A stretch of 64,000 nt of DNA from Sorex araneus (GCF_027595985.1 NC_073304.1:219240000-219303999); one strand, 5' to 3'. Numbered from the stretch's first letter, positions 53,668 through 64,000 are shown. Notes: generated by a model not told the origin, from the letters alone. Numbers and translations are program-made.

Positions 53668-53967
53668 TTGCTCATTTCGTTTTTGCGGAACCCAGGGCCT
53701 CACACATACAACTCAAGGGCCCTTCTGTCTCTGGCCTCCTTCTAAGTTTAATTTTGGAGGTGGGGGCCTCCCTCGTGGCAAAAGAAACAGGCCGTGCCAG
53801 GGATTGAGTACAGGGCCTCCACATATAAAGCACATGCTCCCACCCTTTGAGGGATCTCCCTCGCCCTGGAGAAAGGGGTGGGGTGGTCCCCCACCTGGTT
53901 GATTCCAAACTTTCCTCCAATTCACAAGCTTCTAAAGGCCAATCCCAAGATGCCACAGGCGGTTTTG

Positions 53968-54129
53968 GTTGATTTTGCTTTGGGGAGAGGATAAAGAGGG
54001 AACTTTCCATGATGCTCAGGAGTTACTCCTGGCTCTGTGCTCAAGGACCATATGGGGTGCTGGAGGTCAAACCTGGATGGGCTGCATGCAAGGCAAGCGC
54101 CCTCCCCACTGGACTATTTCTCCAGTCCC
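53968..54129 (-). mobile_element. SOR SINE, antisense, old
   Basis: GATGCTCAGGAGTTACTCC core, ends TATTTCTCCAGTCCCC; central deletion. Confidence 0.85.
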
Positions 54130-54380
54130 CAATGCCAGCGATGTTTTGCTTGTCAAGGAGGGTGTGGAGGGAGGGAACCGCCACCTCTTGCTGGGAACAG
54201 AGCTGCCATGCCATCCGGTACCCCCTACCCCAACTCCTCCTGCAAAGGACTCAGGCCCTGCCCCCTCCCACCCCACCCCCAGCAGACAATGACTCTCTGG
54301 CTAAATAAAGCCTCAGAAACTAGCCCGGCCGCTCAGTCCTCACCGCTGCCCGGCCTCACCCTGTCACAGCCTGAATGGAG

Positions 54381-54402
54381 CCTGACACACTAATGTGTCA
54401 GG
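54381..54402. promoter_or_regulatory. Palindromic TGACA/TGTCA site
   Basis: Nine-base perfect arms CCTGACACA and TGTGTCAGG around a 4-base centre CTAA. TGACA half-sites suit MEIS/TGIF-type homeodomain factors. Confidence 0.35.
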
Positions 54403-54854
54403 AGCGTCAACTAATCCACACGCCGGATTGGGGGTGCTGAGCCAGCTCGACTGTAGGTGCAAGGCGTGGATCGAGTACCTTTGCCTGGCTGTGTGAGCCG
54501 AGGCCAGTGACTCACCCTCTCTGAACTTCAGTCCTCTTGTCTGGAGAACAGTGAGGCAATTTACTCATGACCCACATGGCAGAGGGTGCTCCAGCTCATC
54601 TCTGCAGAGAGCTTGGTTCATGGACAGGATTAATGAAGCGTGGGGGTCCCCAACTGTCAAGACAGAGGCACTAAGACTCAGAGAGGTGGAGAGACTCAGA
54701 CAACTCACCTTGGCAGTGTGGAAGGGTTTCCCCCCTCCCCCCTCCATCACCCCCCCCCCCAACAGAAGCCTGTGCAGCCCGCCTGCAGGCTGCGCCCTAT
54801 GCTGGCCACAGCACCTTCCTGCGTGCTCAGCAACCAGAATCTCTCCCGCCAAGA

Positions 54855-55020
54855 CTGGAGACAGCCCGAGCAATAGCCCGGCTGTCTTGCACGCGCCCAT
54901 CCCGGGTTCAATCCCCGGCATCCCAGATGGTCCCCCAAGCACCTCCCGGAGTGATCCCTGAGTGCAGAGCCAGGAAGAAGCCCTGAGCACTGCCAGGTGT
55001 GACCCCAAAACCAAAACAAA
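54855..55020 (+). mobile_element. SOR SINE
   Basis: Weak A-box (AGCCCGAGCAATAGCCC), GGGTTCAATCCC B-box, tail ACCAAAACAAAATT; GAGACAG flanks both sides. Confidence 0.88.
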
Positions 55021-55817
55021 ATTAGAGACAGTGACTAATGGCTCACCTGAATCACACCAGGACCCGGGAATAAGGCCTGGATTCAAGGGGCCCAGGCGAA
55101 GGGCCATGGAGCCCTGCCCAGCGGGCAGCTTCCTTCTCTTGAGGCCAGCCCCGATGGCAGGGGCTGTGGGATTCGGAGCCGCAAGGCTCCTGGGCGGTGG
55201 AGAAGCCCCAACCTCGGGGGAATGGAACCATGGCGGCGCGGTGCCCTCCCCGGCAGAGGGGAGACCCGCGAAGGGCTACAATGAGCCCTCCAGATCCCTC
55301 CCCCCTCAGGGCCAGCCTTTTGCCTCCGAAAATAGCCCTGAGCCACCATGTGTCCAGGGCGGCTCCCCACTGGTTGCAAATCCCCCTGAAATCAAATCCC
55401 CATCCTGCCCCAAGCAGGGAGGCACCACCTCCTCCCACCACTGGCCTTCAGGGCCGGGCCAGGCCACCCTCCCTGACTGGAAGGCTGGACAGTTGTCCTT
55501 CACGGTGACCGAGAGGGACATAAATCCCCAAATAATGAGGCAGGCACTGGGAACACAGAAGGAGACATGGTGCTAATTGGTTTCCTTCTGGGCAGGGAGG
55601 ATATGAAGCATCAGAGCTGGGTCTCAGTTCCCTGGGCAAGAAGACACTGGGTTGATTTTTGAGGCCCCTCCTGGCCAGCCTTGCCATATCCCCTCACGGA
55701 ACAGAAAATTCTCAGATGTCAGCGGGGAGAATGGGGGCCCAGTGGTCCAGGTCTTAAGGTGGAGAGGCCCAGTCATCTCTACCATGGTTTACCTTCAAAG
55801 AAAAGAGGAGAAAGAAG

Positions 55818-55990
55818 AGAGCCAGGAGATCAGTGGGCAGCGCACTTGCTTTGCACTTGGCTGACTCAGGTTTGACCCCTGGCACCCCATATGGTCCCCT
55901 GGACCCAGCCAGGAGTGATCCCTGAGCACAGGGCAGGAGTAAGCCCTGAGCACTGCCTAGTTGTGACACCCTCTCCCCCCAAAAAAAGAA
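55818..55990 (+). mobile_element. SOR SINE, old, with purine tail
   Basis: GAGCCAGGAGATCAGTGGGC head, GGTTTGACCCC B-box; the tail leads into the purine tract. Confidence 0.85.
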
Positions 55991-56068
55991 ATGAGAGAGT
56001 AAAAAAGAATGCCTTCTTTCCACAAGAAAGAGAAAAAGAAAAACAAAAGAGGAAAGAGAAAGACAGAG

Positions 56069-56166
<98 letters not shown>

Positions 56167-56288
56167 GGAGAGAGGGAGGGAGGGAGGGAGGGAAGGAAGG
56201 AAGGAAGGAAGGAAGGAAGGAAGGAAGGAAGGAAGGAAGGAAGGAAGGAAGGAAGGAAGGAAGGAAGAGAGAGAGGGAGGGAGTGAGG
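55981..56288 (+). repeat. (AAAG)n(GGGA)n(GGAA)n purine tract
   Basis: About 24 AAAG units (56069-56166), a short GGGA part and about 18 GGAA units (56193-56266). The strand is almost pure purine for 290 bases. Confidence 0.95.
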
Positions 56289-56290
56289 GA

Positions 56291-56405
56291 GGGGGCCAAG
56301 GAGATGGCTGAAAGCACTGGAGCACGTGCTTTGCATGTGGGAACCCTGGGGTTCAATCCCTCGTGCTGACTAGATCCCCTGCTTGGTCCACTGAGCACCA
56401 CTGGG
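56291..56405 (+). mobile_element. SOR-like SINE, old
   Basis: GGGGCCAAGGAGATGGCTGA head and GGGGTTCAATCCC B-box; shortened body. Confidence 0.7.
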
Positions 56406-56429
56406 TCCCCTGGCCATGAAGCAAAGGAG

Positions 56430-56520
56430 GAGCTTGGAAATAGCACAAATGGTAGAGCACACACCCAGCACGTGCAAGGTCCTGAGTTCAATTCCCAGCA
56501 CTGTATGACACCCAAAGAAC
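56430..56520 (+). mobile_element. Different tRNA-derived SINE, ID-like
   Basis: TAGCACAAATGGTAGAGCAC followed by GCACGTGCAAGGTCCTGAGT and a TTCAATTCCCAGCAC B-box. The wording is closer to tRNA-Ala/ID-type elements than to SOR; no SOR body follows. Confidence 0.5.
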
Positions 56521-56549
56521 CATCAGTGCAGCCCCTTTGAAATTAAAAA

Positions 56550-56706
56550 CTAGGGAGCAGAGAGACAGTGCAGAGGTAAAGGCGCTTGCTTTGCATCCTG
56601 CCAACCTCAGCGCAAGTCCCTGGCACCCACTATAGTCTCCTAAACACCAGGAGTGACCCTTAAGCACAGAGCCAAGAGTAAGCCTTGAGATGATAAAAAT
56701 AAAAAC
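56550..56706 (+). mobile_element. SOR-like SINE, old
   Basis: GGGAGCAGAGAGACAGTGCA head, CACCAGGAGTGACCC body, GATAAAAATAAAAACC tail. Confidence 0.8.
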
Positions 56707-56707
56707 C

Positions 56708-56870
56708 ACGGGCCAGAGAGAGTGCAGCAGTTAAGGTGCTCGCCTCTCATGGAGCTGACCCAGGTTGTATCCCCAGCATCCTATATGGTCCCCTGAAACT
56801 TTCCAAGAGTTATTCCTGAATACTGCCTGGTGTGCCCCCCCCAAAAAATTTAATAAGTAAAAAAAAAAAG
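56708..56870 (+). mobile_element. SOR-like SINE, old
   Basis: CGGGCCAGAGAGAGTGCAGC head, CCTGGTGTGCCCCCCCC end, A-rich tail. Confidence 0.85.
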
Positions 56871-59081
56871 TTAACGAAAAATAATAAAAACTAACGGAAA
56901 GCAAAGACTTTCTGCTGGAGGCCCCGGGTCGGGTGGCCAGAGGGCGCTATCCTGCCTCCCGGCCCTGCCTGTGATAATTGTTTTTGGACAAGCCCAAGGG
57001 CCTCCGTTTGCAGTAATTAGCTTGAGATTATCACATTAAACTCTCAAAGTCTTTGCTCAAAACGAGGCAGCAGCAGCAGCAGCTGACACCCTTAAGTAAC
57101 CGGCTGTGCCACCCTCCCTGTCCCCGGAACCCTGCCCAGATGCGCTCGGGAGAACACGGGAGGCTCCCCTGCACCCTAACAGAGGCGGGGTAGTGGACAG
57201 GATGACTCCCTGGGGCCTGGACAGCCTGGGGGTGGTGGGGAGAGGGAAGGGGGAGGAGCTGTGGGGGAAATCTCATGAGAACTAGGAAGTCTCGTGAGAA
57301 CTAGGAGAAACTCCAGTCCGGTCAATGAGTACTCAGACTGCAACTCCGCCGTGGCTGAGCGCACAGCCCCTTCTCCGTGCCTCAGTTTCTCGGCCTGTAA
57401 AAATGGGAATGACAACATACATCGCAAACGCAGTGCTGGGACTTATTATTCCCTTATTCCCAGCACCGCCTGCTCTTCCAGGAACCCCTGGGAGTGACCC
57501 CCACAAGCAAGGCACAGGGAGGGGGACCCCGGGGCTAAGATCACAAGCTTTGTCTCATATCTACCTTAAGTTAGGGCAGGAGGGACCGTGGTCAGGCCAC
57601 AGAAAGAACTTCCTCACACTGGAGCATTGGGAAAGAAGGGAGAAGAAAGACGATGAAGATGAGTGGGCCATACCTGAGCACCCCTTGTGCCCATCCCCTT
57701 CCAGCCCGTACCCCACCCACTCCTGCCTCTCACCCTGCCTCCTGGGGCTGCCAGGCCTTGCCCGGCCTCTCCAGCCTGAGCTGGATCCAATGTGTGTTAG
57801 TTGCCAACACCACGGAAATTTTTTTCAACCTTCTCTTCCAGCCTGGTAGAGCGGCCCGGCCAGTGGGTGTGTCAGGGGCAGGGGGCGGCAGACAAGAGAC
57901 AGGGGTGCCCCTCCCCAGAGTGAGCTGCAGCAGTCTAGAAGGGGTCAGCTCGGGGCAGGGACCTCGACGCACTGCCGCTCGGGAGGGGAGGAAAAGGCTG
58001 TGCACCCGGGGGTACCGAGTGCGTGGGGGTCCCTGCGACCCCTGGCCTCCATCCCTCTGACCTAAAGGGCAGTGGCCCAGAGAGTGGAGCAGAGCACCCC
58101 CCCCGAAAAGGAAGCTATTTGATTCTCCCTGACCCCCCTTCAGATTTTGAGGCTGTTCTCCAGCTGGTCTGCCTAGAGTGTCCACCCTCACCAGCCCCCT
58201 GCCTACTCCACTGGGCCTTGAGGCTTTTCCCCAAAACCTCTCCTAGCCTCAGAGGGCTGGAAATGGTGGGGCAGGGTGAGATGACACTGAAAATGGGGAT
58301 TCCCATGGGGTAGGAGGGAAGGGGTTCCCAGGAGCCCCTGGGCTGGGGGAGCCTGGTATGCCCAGGGAGGAGCTGCTGACCACATCAAGGGCTGGCCATG
58401 AAGGGAGCCTTTCAAATCCGGCCAGAGGGCCCACAGACGCCTGCAGGCAGCAGCTCTGTCCAGGTCCAGGGGGCCCGGCCCTGCCCGCGGGGGCCAGGCT
58501 GGAGCCTGCATTCCGTAGCCTTCCAGCTGGGGTGAGGCTCAGGTTTGCTCAGTGGGGTCCCTGCGGTCTCTGGCCGAGAGCGGGCGTTGGGAGAAGGAAT
58601 CTTAGAGAGACGGAGGGCCCAAGTGCGGGGTGTCCAGAGCCCTCGGGAACTGCACCAGCCACATCCACACAGGTCGCCCACGCCTGGCACACTCGTGTGC
58701 TCCTCCTCGCACCCTCCCAGCCCGCTAGTCCCACACATGCTCCTGGACTCAGCCTGGGACGTGGTGGGGCTGCCACACTCTAGCCCTTGGTGGTCTAAGC
58801 TGCACGGCTGGCTAGACCCCAGGCTTCTGGTTCAGGGGCTTCCCTCCTGCAGACCCGAGCACCCCACTGGGTGTGAACTTGAGAGACTTCCAGATCTACC
58901 CCAGCCTCTAGGGAACAAGGCTGTCCCCACAACTGGGCAGAAGGTGGCTGGGCAGTGACCATTTTGGGGATCCTGTTTCCCCTCACCCCACTCTTACCCA
59001 GGGCCTTCCCAGGACCCCTTGTGTGGAGTTGGCCTTCATCCTCCCAGGGGCCATGCTGGGAAGACCATACAGTTTTGTTTT

Positions 59082-59134
59082 CTCTCTCTCTGTCTCTTTC
59101 TGTCTCTCTGTCTATCTGTCTGTCTCTCTCTCTC
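59082..59134 (+). repeat. (TC/TG)n tract
   Basis: CTCTCTGTCTCT-type repeat directly at the T-rich end of an antisense SINE. Confidence 0.88.
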
Positions 59135-59300
59135 TGGTTTTGGGGCAACACCTGCTGGGGCTCAGAGCTTAGTCCTGATTCTGTGCTCAGGGACTCTTGG
59201 CGGGACTTGGGGTACCATGGGGTGCTGGGGATCGAACACGTGTCAGCCATGTGAAAAGCAAAAGAGTACACCCCTACCTGCCGTACTCTCTCTCCAGCCT
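59135..59300 (-). mobile_element. SOR SINE, antisense, old
   Basis: GGTTTTGGGGCAACACCTGC start, ends CTCTCTCTCCAGCC. Confidence 0.85.
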
Positions 59301-59681
59301 CACCAATAGGTTCTGTTCCTGGGAGAGATACGCTACTAAGTAACCCCGTTCCGAATGAAGGTCAAAGCCCCCCTTTGGGGCACCTTCCTTTTGGGAAATA
59401 GCCCAGAATGCTACTGCCAGGGTTCAAAGCCTACCTCTTTCCCTCCTCCCCGGGTGACTCGGACCCTAGCTGGGCCTCAGTTTCCCCTCTGGTAAAAGAA
59501 GGAAGAATAGCGCCTCTGTTAGAGGCAGGGATTAAAAGGAGTCAATATTTTAAAAGTTATAAAGCAAACAGGTGTGTGATCGCCACTAGGTGTGTCTGTG
59601 AGATGATGTTAAAAATTCATGAATCTGGGAAGATGGTGCATTGTCAGTAGGTCAGCACAGTGCATTCTGGGATTAAGTAGC

Positions 59682-59828
59682 TTTTATTTATTTATTTTTG
59701 GGTTTGGGGCCAGACCTGGTGGTGCCCAGGGCTTACTCCCTGCTCTGTGCTTAGTGATCACTCTTGGTGGGTTTGGGGGACTGGATGGGGTACAGGGGAT
59801 CAAACCCAGGTCAGACAGTGCCTGACCC
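59682..59828 (-). mobile_element. SOR SINE, antisense, old
   Basis: (TTTA)n start, GGGTTTGGGGCCAGACCTGG; head cut short after CAGGTCAGACAG. Confidence 0.82.
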
Positions 59829-60449
59829 TAAACTCCTTCTCACGGGCAATGAGACTGACGAGACCGGGGGTGAAGGAGCGAAGCCTGGGCCGTGTCACCC
59901 GGAGCCTTCCCTCTCCCAGTGGCTGCGGCCCAGCTCCTTCTGCCCTCAAGTGCCAGGCCTGGCCCAGGTGGACCGTGAGCCCCGCAGCACAGACGTCTCT
60001 TTGTGCCCTGCCCGGGGTCACACCCTGTGCTCAGAGCCACACGCTGCACAAGCAGGCAGTGTCTGGGTCGGCTTGGCCTCCAGTCGCGTGCTGGGTGGAG
60101 GGCCGTGCCCCGCCCCGCTGTCCCCCACCTCGGCAGGGCATCCCTGGCCCTCCCCTGCAGCATGCAGCCAGGAGACAGCCTGGGAGGGAGCCCCAAGGAA
60201 AACGCCCCAGTCCCTGGTCTCCACCCTGTGCAAACTCCCTGGCAGGCTCTGGGTGTCGGTGCCCTGGAGGAGAGGGAGTGGAGGGGGCTGAGGCAGAGGG
60301 CGTCGTGCCTGTTCCCTCTGCCTCCCTGGGCATCCTTCAGCGGGGGTCCCACTGTGGCCTCCTTGCCAGCCTGCCTGCCTCTTGTCCACGTCTCCTTCCT
60401 CACCCTTCTGCCTCAAAGCCCCAGAGGCTTCCCCATGGCTGCCAGAGAT

Positions 60450-60795
60450 CTTACAGATCCTGAGGGATCTGGTCCCAACCTCGCTCTTTTCCATACAGAT
60501 CCTGAGGGATCTAGTCCCAGCCTTGCTCCTTTCTTTACAGATCCCAAGAGATCTGGTCTCAACCTTGCTCTGGGCCTCACAGACTCCAAGGGATCTGGTC
60601 CCAACCTTGCTCTTTTCCATACAGATCCTGAGGGATCTAGTCCCAACATTGCTCCTTTCCTTACAGATCCCAAGGGATCTGGTCTCAACTTTGCTCTGGT
60701 CCTCAAGATCCCAAGGGATCTGGTCCCAACCTCACTTCTTTCCTTACAGATCCCGAGGGATCTAGTCCCAGCCTCTCTCCTTTCCTTACAGGCCT
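60450..60795 (+). repeat. 45-bp minisatellite
   Basis: Seven to eight units of about 45 bases, each with GGGATCTGGTCCCAACCT-type sequence and CTTTCCTTACAGATCC. Three unit variants follow one another in order, so there is a 135-base higher-order period. The unit length is a multiple of three, so several frames stay open with a 15-residue repeat. Confidence 0.92.
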
Positions 60796-61200
60796 TCCGG
60801 CAGGACTCCAATTCTTCAGATACTCAAGTGATGCCCCACCTGAGCACGGCTCGTGCCAGGGCTGGAGAGGGAGCTCCGCGGTCAGGGGAGTGAGCTGTGC
60901 CCGTGCCAGGACTGGGGAGGAGGCCTTACACCACCCAGCATGGTGCTCCCCGAGCACCACTGGGAGGCCCCTGTGGCCCCTAGCATCGCAAGGCACGAGC
61001 AATTCCATATCCTCCAGCTCTGGCACTGGCCTCTGCTTGGCTGAGTGTTGCCGGGAATGGATCCCGAATAAAGGTGTGTGTGTGGGGAGAGAGGGTGTAT
61101 GTGTGACTAACATGGTAACTCTATCAACAGACCCTATCAACTCAGAGTGGAGGAGACTCGTTAGCGATTGTCATGAACAGAAGAATTCGATCTCCACCAA

Positions 61201-61390
61201 TCTAGTGCAGAGCTAGAAGCAACCCCTGAGCACTGCTGAATGTGGCCCCCCAATTTTTTTAGGCTGGCTCTGTGCAGAGAGATCCCTCCTTGTGGTTCTC
61301 TACGAACCAGACAGGGTACCGGGATCAAAGCTGAGTCGGCCGGATGCCAGGCGATCACCCTACTGACTACACTAACCCTCCAGCCCTACA
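61201..61390. mobile_element. Fragments of SOR-like SINEs
   Basis: A sense 3' half (GAAGCAACCCCTGAGCACTG, 61201-61250) joined to an antisense head (GATCAAAGCTGAGTCGGCCG to CCTCCAGCCC, to 61386). Confidence 0.6.
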
Positions 61391-61395
61391 ATGGA

Positions 61396-61573
61396 ACTTT
61401 CTTCTTTTTTTTCTGTTTTTTTTGGGGGTCACACCTGACAATGCTCAGGGGTTACTCCTGGCTCTGCACTCAGGAATCACTCCTGGCAGTGCTCTGGGGA
61501 CCATATGGGATCAAACTGGAGTGGCTGCATACAAAGCAAATGCCCTACACACTGTGCTATGGTTCTGGCCCCC
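61396..61573 (-). mobile_element. SOR SINE, antisense
   Basis: GGGGGTCACACCTGACAATG start; 12 bases missing around the B-box region (ATGGGATCAAACTGG); ends TGGTTCTGGCCCC. Confidence 0.92.
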
Positions 61574-61579
61574 ACGGAA

Positions 61580-61748
61580 TTTTCTTTTTGCTTCTGGTTT
61601 TTGGGCCACACCCAGCAGTGCTCAGGGGCAACTCCTGGCTTTGCACTCAGGAATCACTCCTGGCGGACTCAGGAAACCACATGAGACTGAACCTGGATCA
61701 GCTTCATGCAAGGTAAGTGCCCTACCCACTTCACTATTGTTCCAGTTC
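61580..61748 (-). mobile_element. SOR SINE, antisense
   Basis: GGTTTTTGGGCCACACCCAG start; ends CACTATTGTTCCAG. Confidence 0.9.
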
Positions 61749-61764
61749 CAGGACCCCTAAAATA

Positions 61765-62142
61765 GAAGTTTTATTTATTTATCTATCCAGGTCACACCTG
61801 GCGATGCACAAGGGTTACTCATGGCTCTGCAGTCAAGAATCATCCCTGGGGCCAGAGCGATAGCACAGCGGGTAGGGCATTTGCCTTGCACGCGGCCGAC
61901 CCGGGTTCGATCCCCGGCATCCCATATGGTCCCCCAAGCACCGCCAGGAGTAATTCCTGAGTGCAGAGCCAGGAGTAACCCCTGAGCATCGCTGGGTGTG
62001 ACCCAAAAAGCAAAAAAAAAAAAAAAAAAAAAGAAAAAGAAGAATCATCCCTGGTGGTACTCAGGGGACCATATGGGATTCTGGGAATCGAACCCAGGTT
62101 GGCCGCGTGCAAGGCCCTACCCGCTGTGCTATTGCTCCAGTC
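61765..62142 (-). mobile_element. SOR SINE, antisense, split by another SOR
   Basis: Parts 61765-61849 and 62040-62142 join into one antisense copy once the insertion is removed. Confidence 0.93.
61850..62039 (+). mobile_element. SOR SINE, young, nested
   Basis: Near consensus with intact A- and B-boxes. Target duplication AAGAATCATCCCTGG at 61835-61849 and 62040-62054. Confidence 0.97.
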
Positions 62143-62177
62143 CCCTAAAATAGAAGTTCTTTAGAAAAAGAAAGTTT

Positions 62178-62250
62178 GAGGGGCTGGAGAGGTGGTAAAT
62201 ACAGGCATTATGGTGCCGCCTTGCATGCTTCAGCACCCCACCGGACCCCC
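62178..62250 (+). mobile_element. SOR head fragment
   Basis: GGGGCTGGAGAGGTGGTAAA to TTGCATGCTTCAGCACCCC, then lost. Confidence 0.55.
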
Positions 62251-63656
62251 CACCTCCCATGCAGCCCAGGAGGCCCCAAAGGAACACTGGGTAATCCCTA
62301 GCCCCTTGGGGCTCTTGCACTGACCTTCCAGCCCCTCGAGAATCACTGGGAAGGCATCCTGGCCTTTGGAGCACTGCTTTGGGAGAACCAAACCAAGGAA
62401 ATAAATAATATGGAAATCGGTTTAACAGGACCTGAGAGGAAACATGGAAAAAGCCGATCAAGGAATGAAGTTTAATGAGTCAAGTTAAAACTGGAAACCA
62501 TTTTCTGAACAAGTCGCCAGTGTTGGTAGGTTTGGGATGAAAATGTTTGCATTCAAAACATCCTTTGGGTGAAAATGTCCCGGCCCTCCTGCCCGGGCTC
62601 CCGGCCTCCTGCGGCCACTCCCGACCGTGCTCACGGCTCTCCAGCCACACTGGGCTCTTTCTCCTCCTCCTGGGCTCAACTCCCAGTTGAACCTGCTCCC
62701 TCTGGCCGGAGCGCCCCTACCTCCTGTCGCCTGCACCCCTTCTCTGGCGTTCCTTCTCCTGAAGGTCCCCTTCCTTCCTGCCACCTCGCTGGGAGTCTCT
62801 TAGTCTCCGTTTTATCCTCCCTGAACTCTGGGCTTTGCAAGCACAAGGCATGTTAGGGGCCCGATAAATAAGGGTTGAATGACTCATTCAGAGCCCCTGG
62901 GATGCGGGGAGGGGGGCTTTGCCTGTCTCCCTTACTCCTAACCCCAAGCTCCAAGAAGCCGGTTCCAGCAGGAGGGGAAAAGGGGGCCCAGAGCAGTCCT
63001 GTGACCTGCTTGCCCCTTCCCCAGCTCCCAAGGTTCAGGCCCACATGCCAACAGGCCAGCTGCTTCCCAGCTGGGCTACCCCCATCCCCAGGCTTGGCGC
63101 TGCTGCCAGGGCTATTTGGGGAAGCTTCCTGATCCCCCCTGCCGCCTCTCCACCCCCACACCTCGTCCTGCAGCCCCGGAATAGCCGTCCCCAGCCTCAG
63201 CCTAGGCATGGTCCCACTCCCAAGTAGCGCCCAGAGAGTGGCGTTCCCCACTCGTCCCTGGGGTTCCTGTCCCCTCCAGAAGCGGCTAACTAGGCCAGCA
63301 GCGCTCAGAACCAGGGCATGAGGACGCTGCTCGAGACGCACAGAGCAGAAGGCTCCACCACAGCCAGGTGAAGACGGAAGAGATGATGGGGGGTGTGGTC
63401 CAGAGCCCAGAAAACGGCTGCGGCGTGAGCTCTTCCTTCTGGCTGGGAGGATGCCCCACTGCAGAGGGGACAGAGAGGCCCAGGTTCAAGGTCTGGCCCT
63501 GCGCCAGCGGGGATTTTGTTACCTCCTGGGTGCTCCCAGTTGAGAATTTTGTCCCCGATGAAATCCTGGGAGGGAAAGGCCCCAGAGGTCCCCAGGAGAA
63601 GAACACTCTGAAATGGACCCACAAAGGGATCCCAGCCCCACCAGAAAAAGCTGCTT

Positions 63657-63860
63657 TAGGTGCTGGAAAGATAGCACAGTGGGTAGGACATCCGCCTTGC
63701 ACGTGGTCGACCCAGATTCAATCTCCAGCATCGCAAATGGCCCCGGAGCCCACGAGGAGTGATTTCTGAGGGCAGAGCCAGGAGTAACCCCCGAGCATTG
63801 CCAGTGTGCCCATCCCCCGCCCCCAGTAACCCTACCACCACCAAAATAAAAAAAAAAAAT
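63657..63860 (+). mobile_element. SOR SINE
   Basis: GGTGCTGGAAAGATAGCACA head, GATTCAATCTCC B-box, C-rich linker and an AAAATAAAAAAA tail. Confidence 0.9.
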
Positions 63861-63939
63861 ACTGCTTCTACTGATGTTTCACTCTATGGTCATCTCAAAC
63901 CTTGGCCAATGGGAGGGTGGGAAGACATCATACATACTC

Positions 63940-64000
63940 TTTTTGGGGGGCTGTGGTGTTGGGGCCACTTCTACCAGTGTTCAGGGTCTTCCTCCTGGCT
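63940..64000 (-). mobile_element. Antisense SINE cut by the window end
   Basis: TTTTTGGGGGGCTGTGGTG and CAGTGTTCAGGGTCTTCCTC recall an old antisense SOR; only 60 bases are visible. Confidence 0.5.

Larger units (their letters stand above)
45729..64000 (-). other. Presumed 5' intron and upstream region of ZNF385C
   Basis: No coding exon that I recognise lies here on either strand. Unique, SINE-poor stretches are 47280-53400, 57110-59080, 59830-60450 and 62250-63650; they are GC-rich with long chance open frames. I placed no CpG island of promoter strength, so the ZNF385C start is probably beyond the window. A CpG-richer patch at about 50.9-51.2 kb with a minus-strand TTTCAG/GTAGGC donor is the best candidate for an alternative 5' exon, but joining it to the coding exon is not supported by frame. 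Confidence 0.5.

Noticed and set aside
55754-56515. 253-codon minus-strand frame
   Set aside because: SINE, (AAAG)n and (GGAA)n read in frame; no family resemblance.
60003-60893. 296-codon open frame with 15-residue repeats
   Set aside because: It is the 45-bp minisatellite read in frame; several frames on both strands are open for the same reason.

Overview
The window is mammalian nuclear DNA, most likely from a shrew (Sorex or a close relative). More than 70 copies, whole or partial, of one tRNA-derived SINE carry the A-box, the B-box and the CCAGGAGT body that I recognise as the SOR family of Soricidae. The gene order DNAJC7 - NKIRAS2 - ZNF385C matches human 17q21.2. There are no prokaryotic genes, CRISPR arrays or operons; nearly all long open frames are shadows of CpG-rich or repetitive DNA.

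Layout. Positions 1-8554 are intron 1 of DNAJC7 (minus strand), full of SINEs and holding a 5'-truncated L1 with a perfect 15-bp target duplication. DNAJC7 coding exon 1 (8555-8631) lies in a CpG island of about 7.3-8.9 kb. About 2.3 kb away a second GC-rich start region (about 10.85-11.04 kb) probably holds the untranslated first exon of NKIRAS2 (plus strand). The NKIRAS2 coding exons are at 12137-12230, 12611-12852 and 14049-14288 and encode a 191-residue kappaB-Ras. NKIRAS2 converges on ZNF385C (minus strand): their poly(A) signals are 15385-15390 (+) and 15365-15370 (-), so the transcripts must overlap or abut. Eight ZNF385C coding exons between 16384 and 45726 join in perfect phase to 492 residues with four C2H2 fingers of the JAZ type.

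The 19.5-kb ZNF385C intron between its first two coding exons contains, on the same strand, a decayed copy of a C17orf113-like gene (28060-28990), an hAT-transposase-related domesticated family. Only its N-terminal and C-terminal parts remain, in several frames, with the middle missing. From 45.7 kb to the end I find no further exon; this should be the 5' intron and upstream part of ZNF385C. It contains SINEs, microsatellites, two minisatellites and several AT-rich or palindromic segments that look like candidate regulatory elements.

The repeat landscape is the other main content. Many SOR copies keep intact target duplications; some are nested, two are dimers inside a single duplication, and several carry A-tails that have expanded into microsatellites. 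A second, composite repeat family joins an unrelated body to the same tRNA-like head as SOR. Exon boundaries were set by reading frame, splice consensus and remembered family sequences; no alignment could be run.
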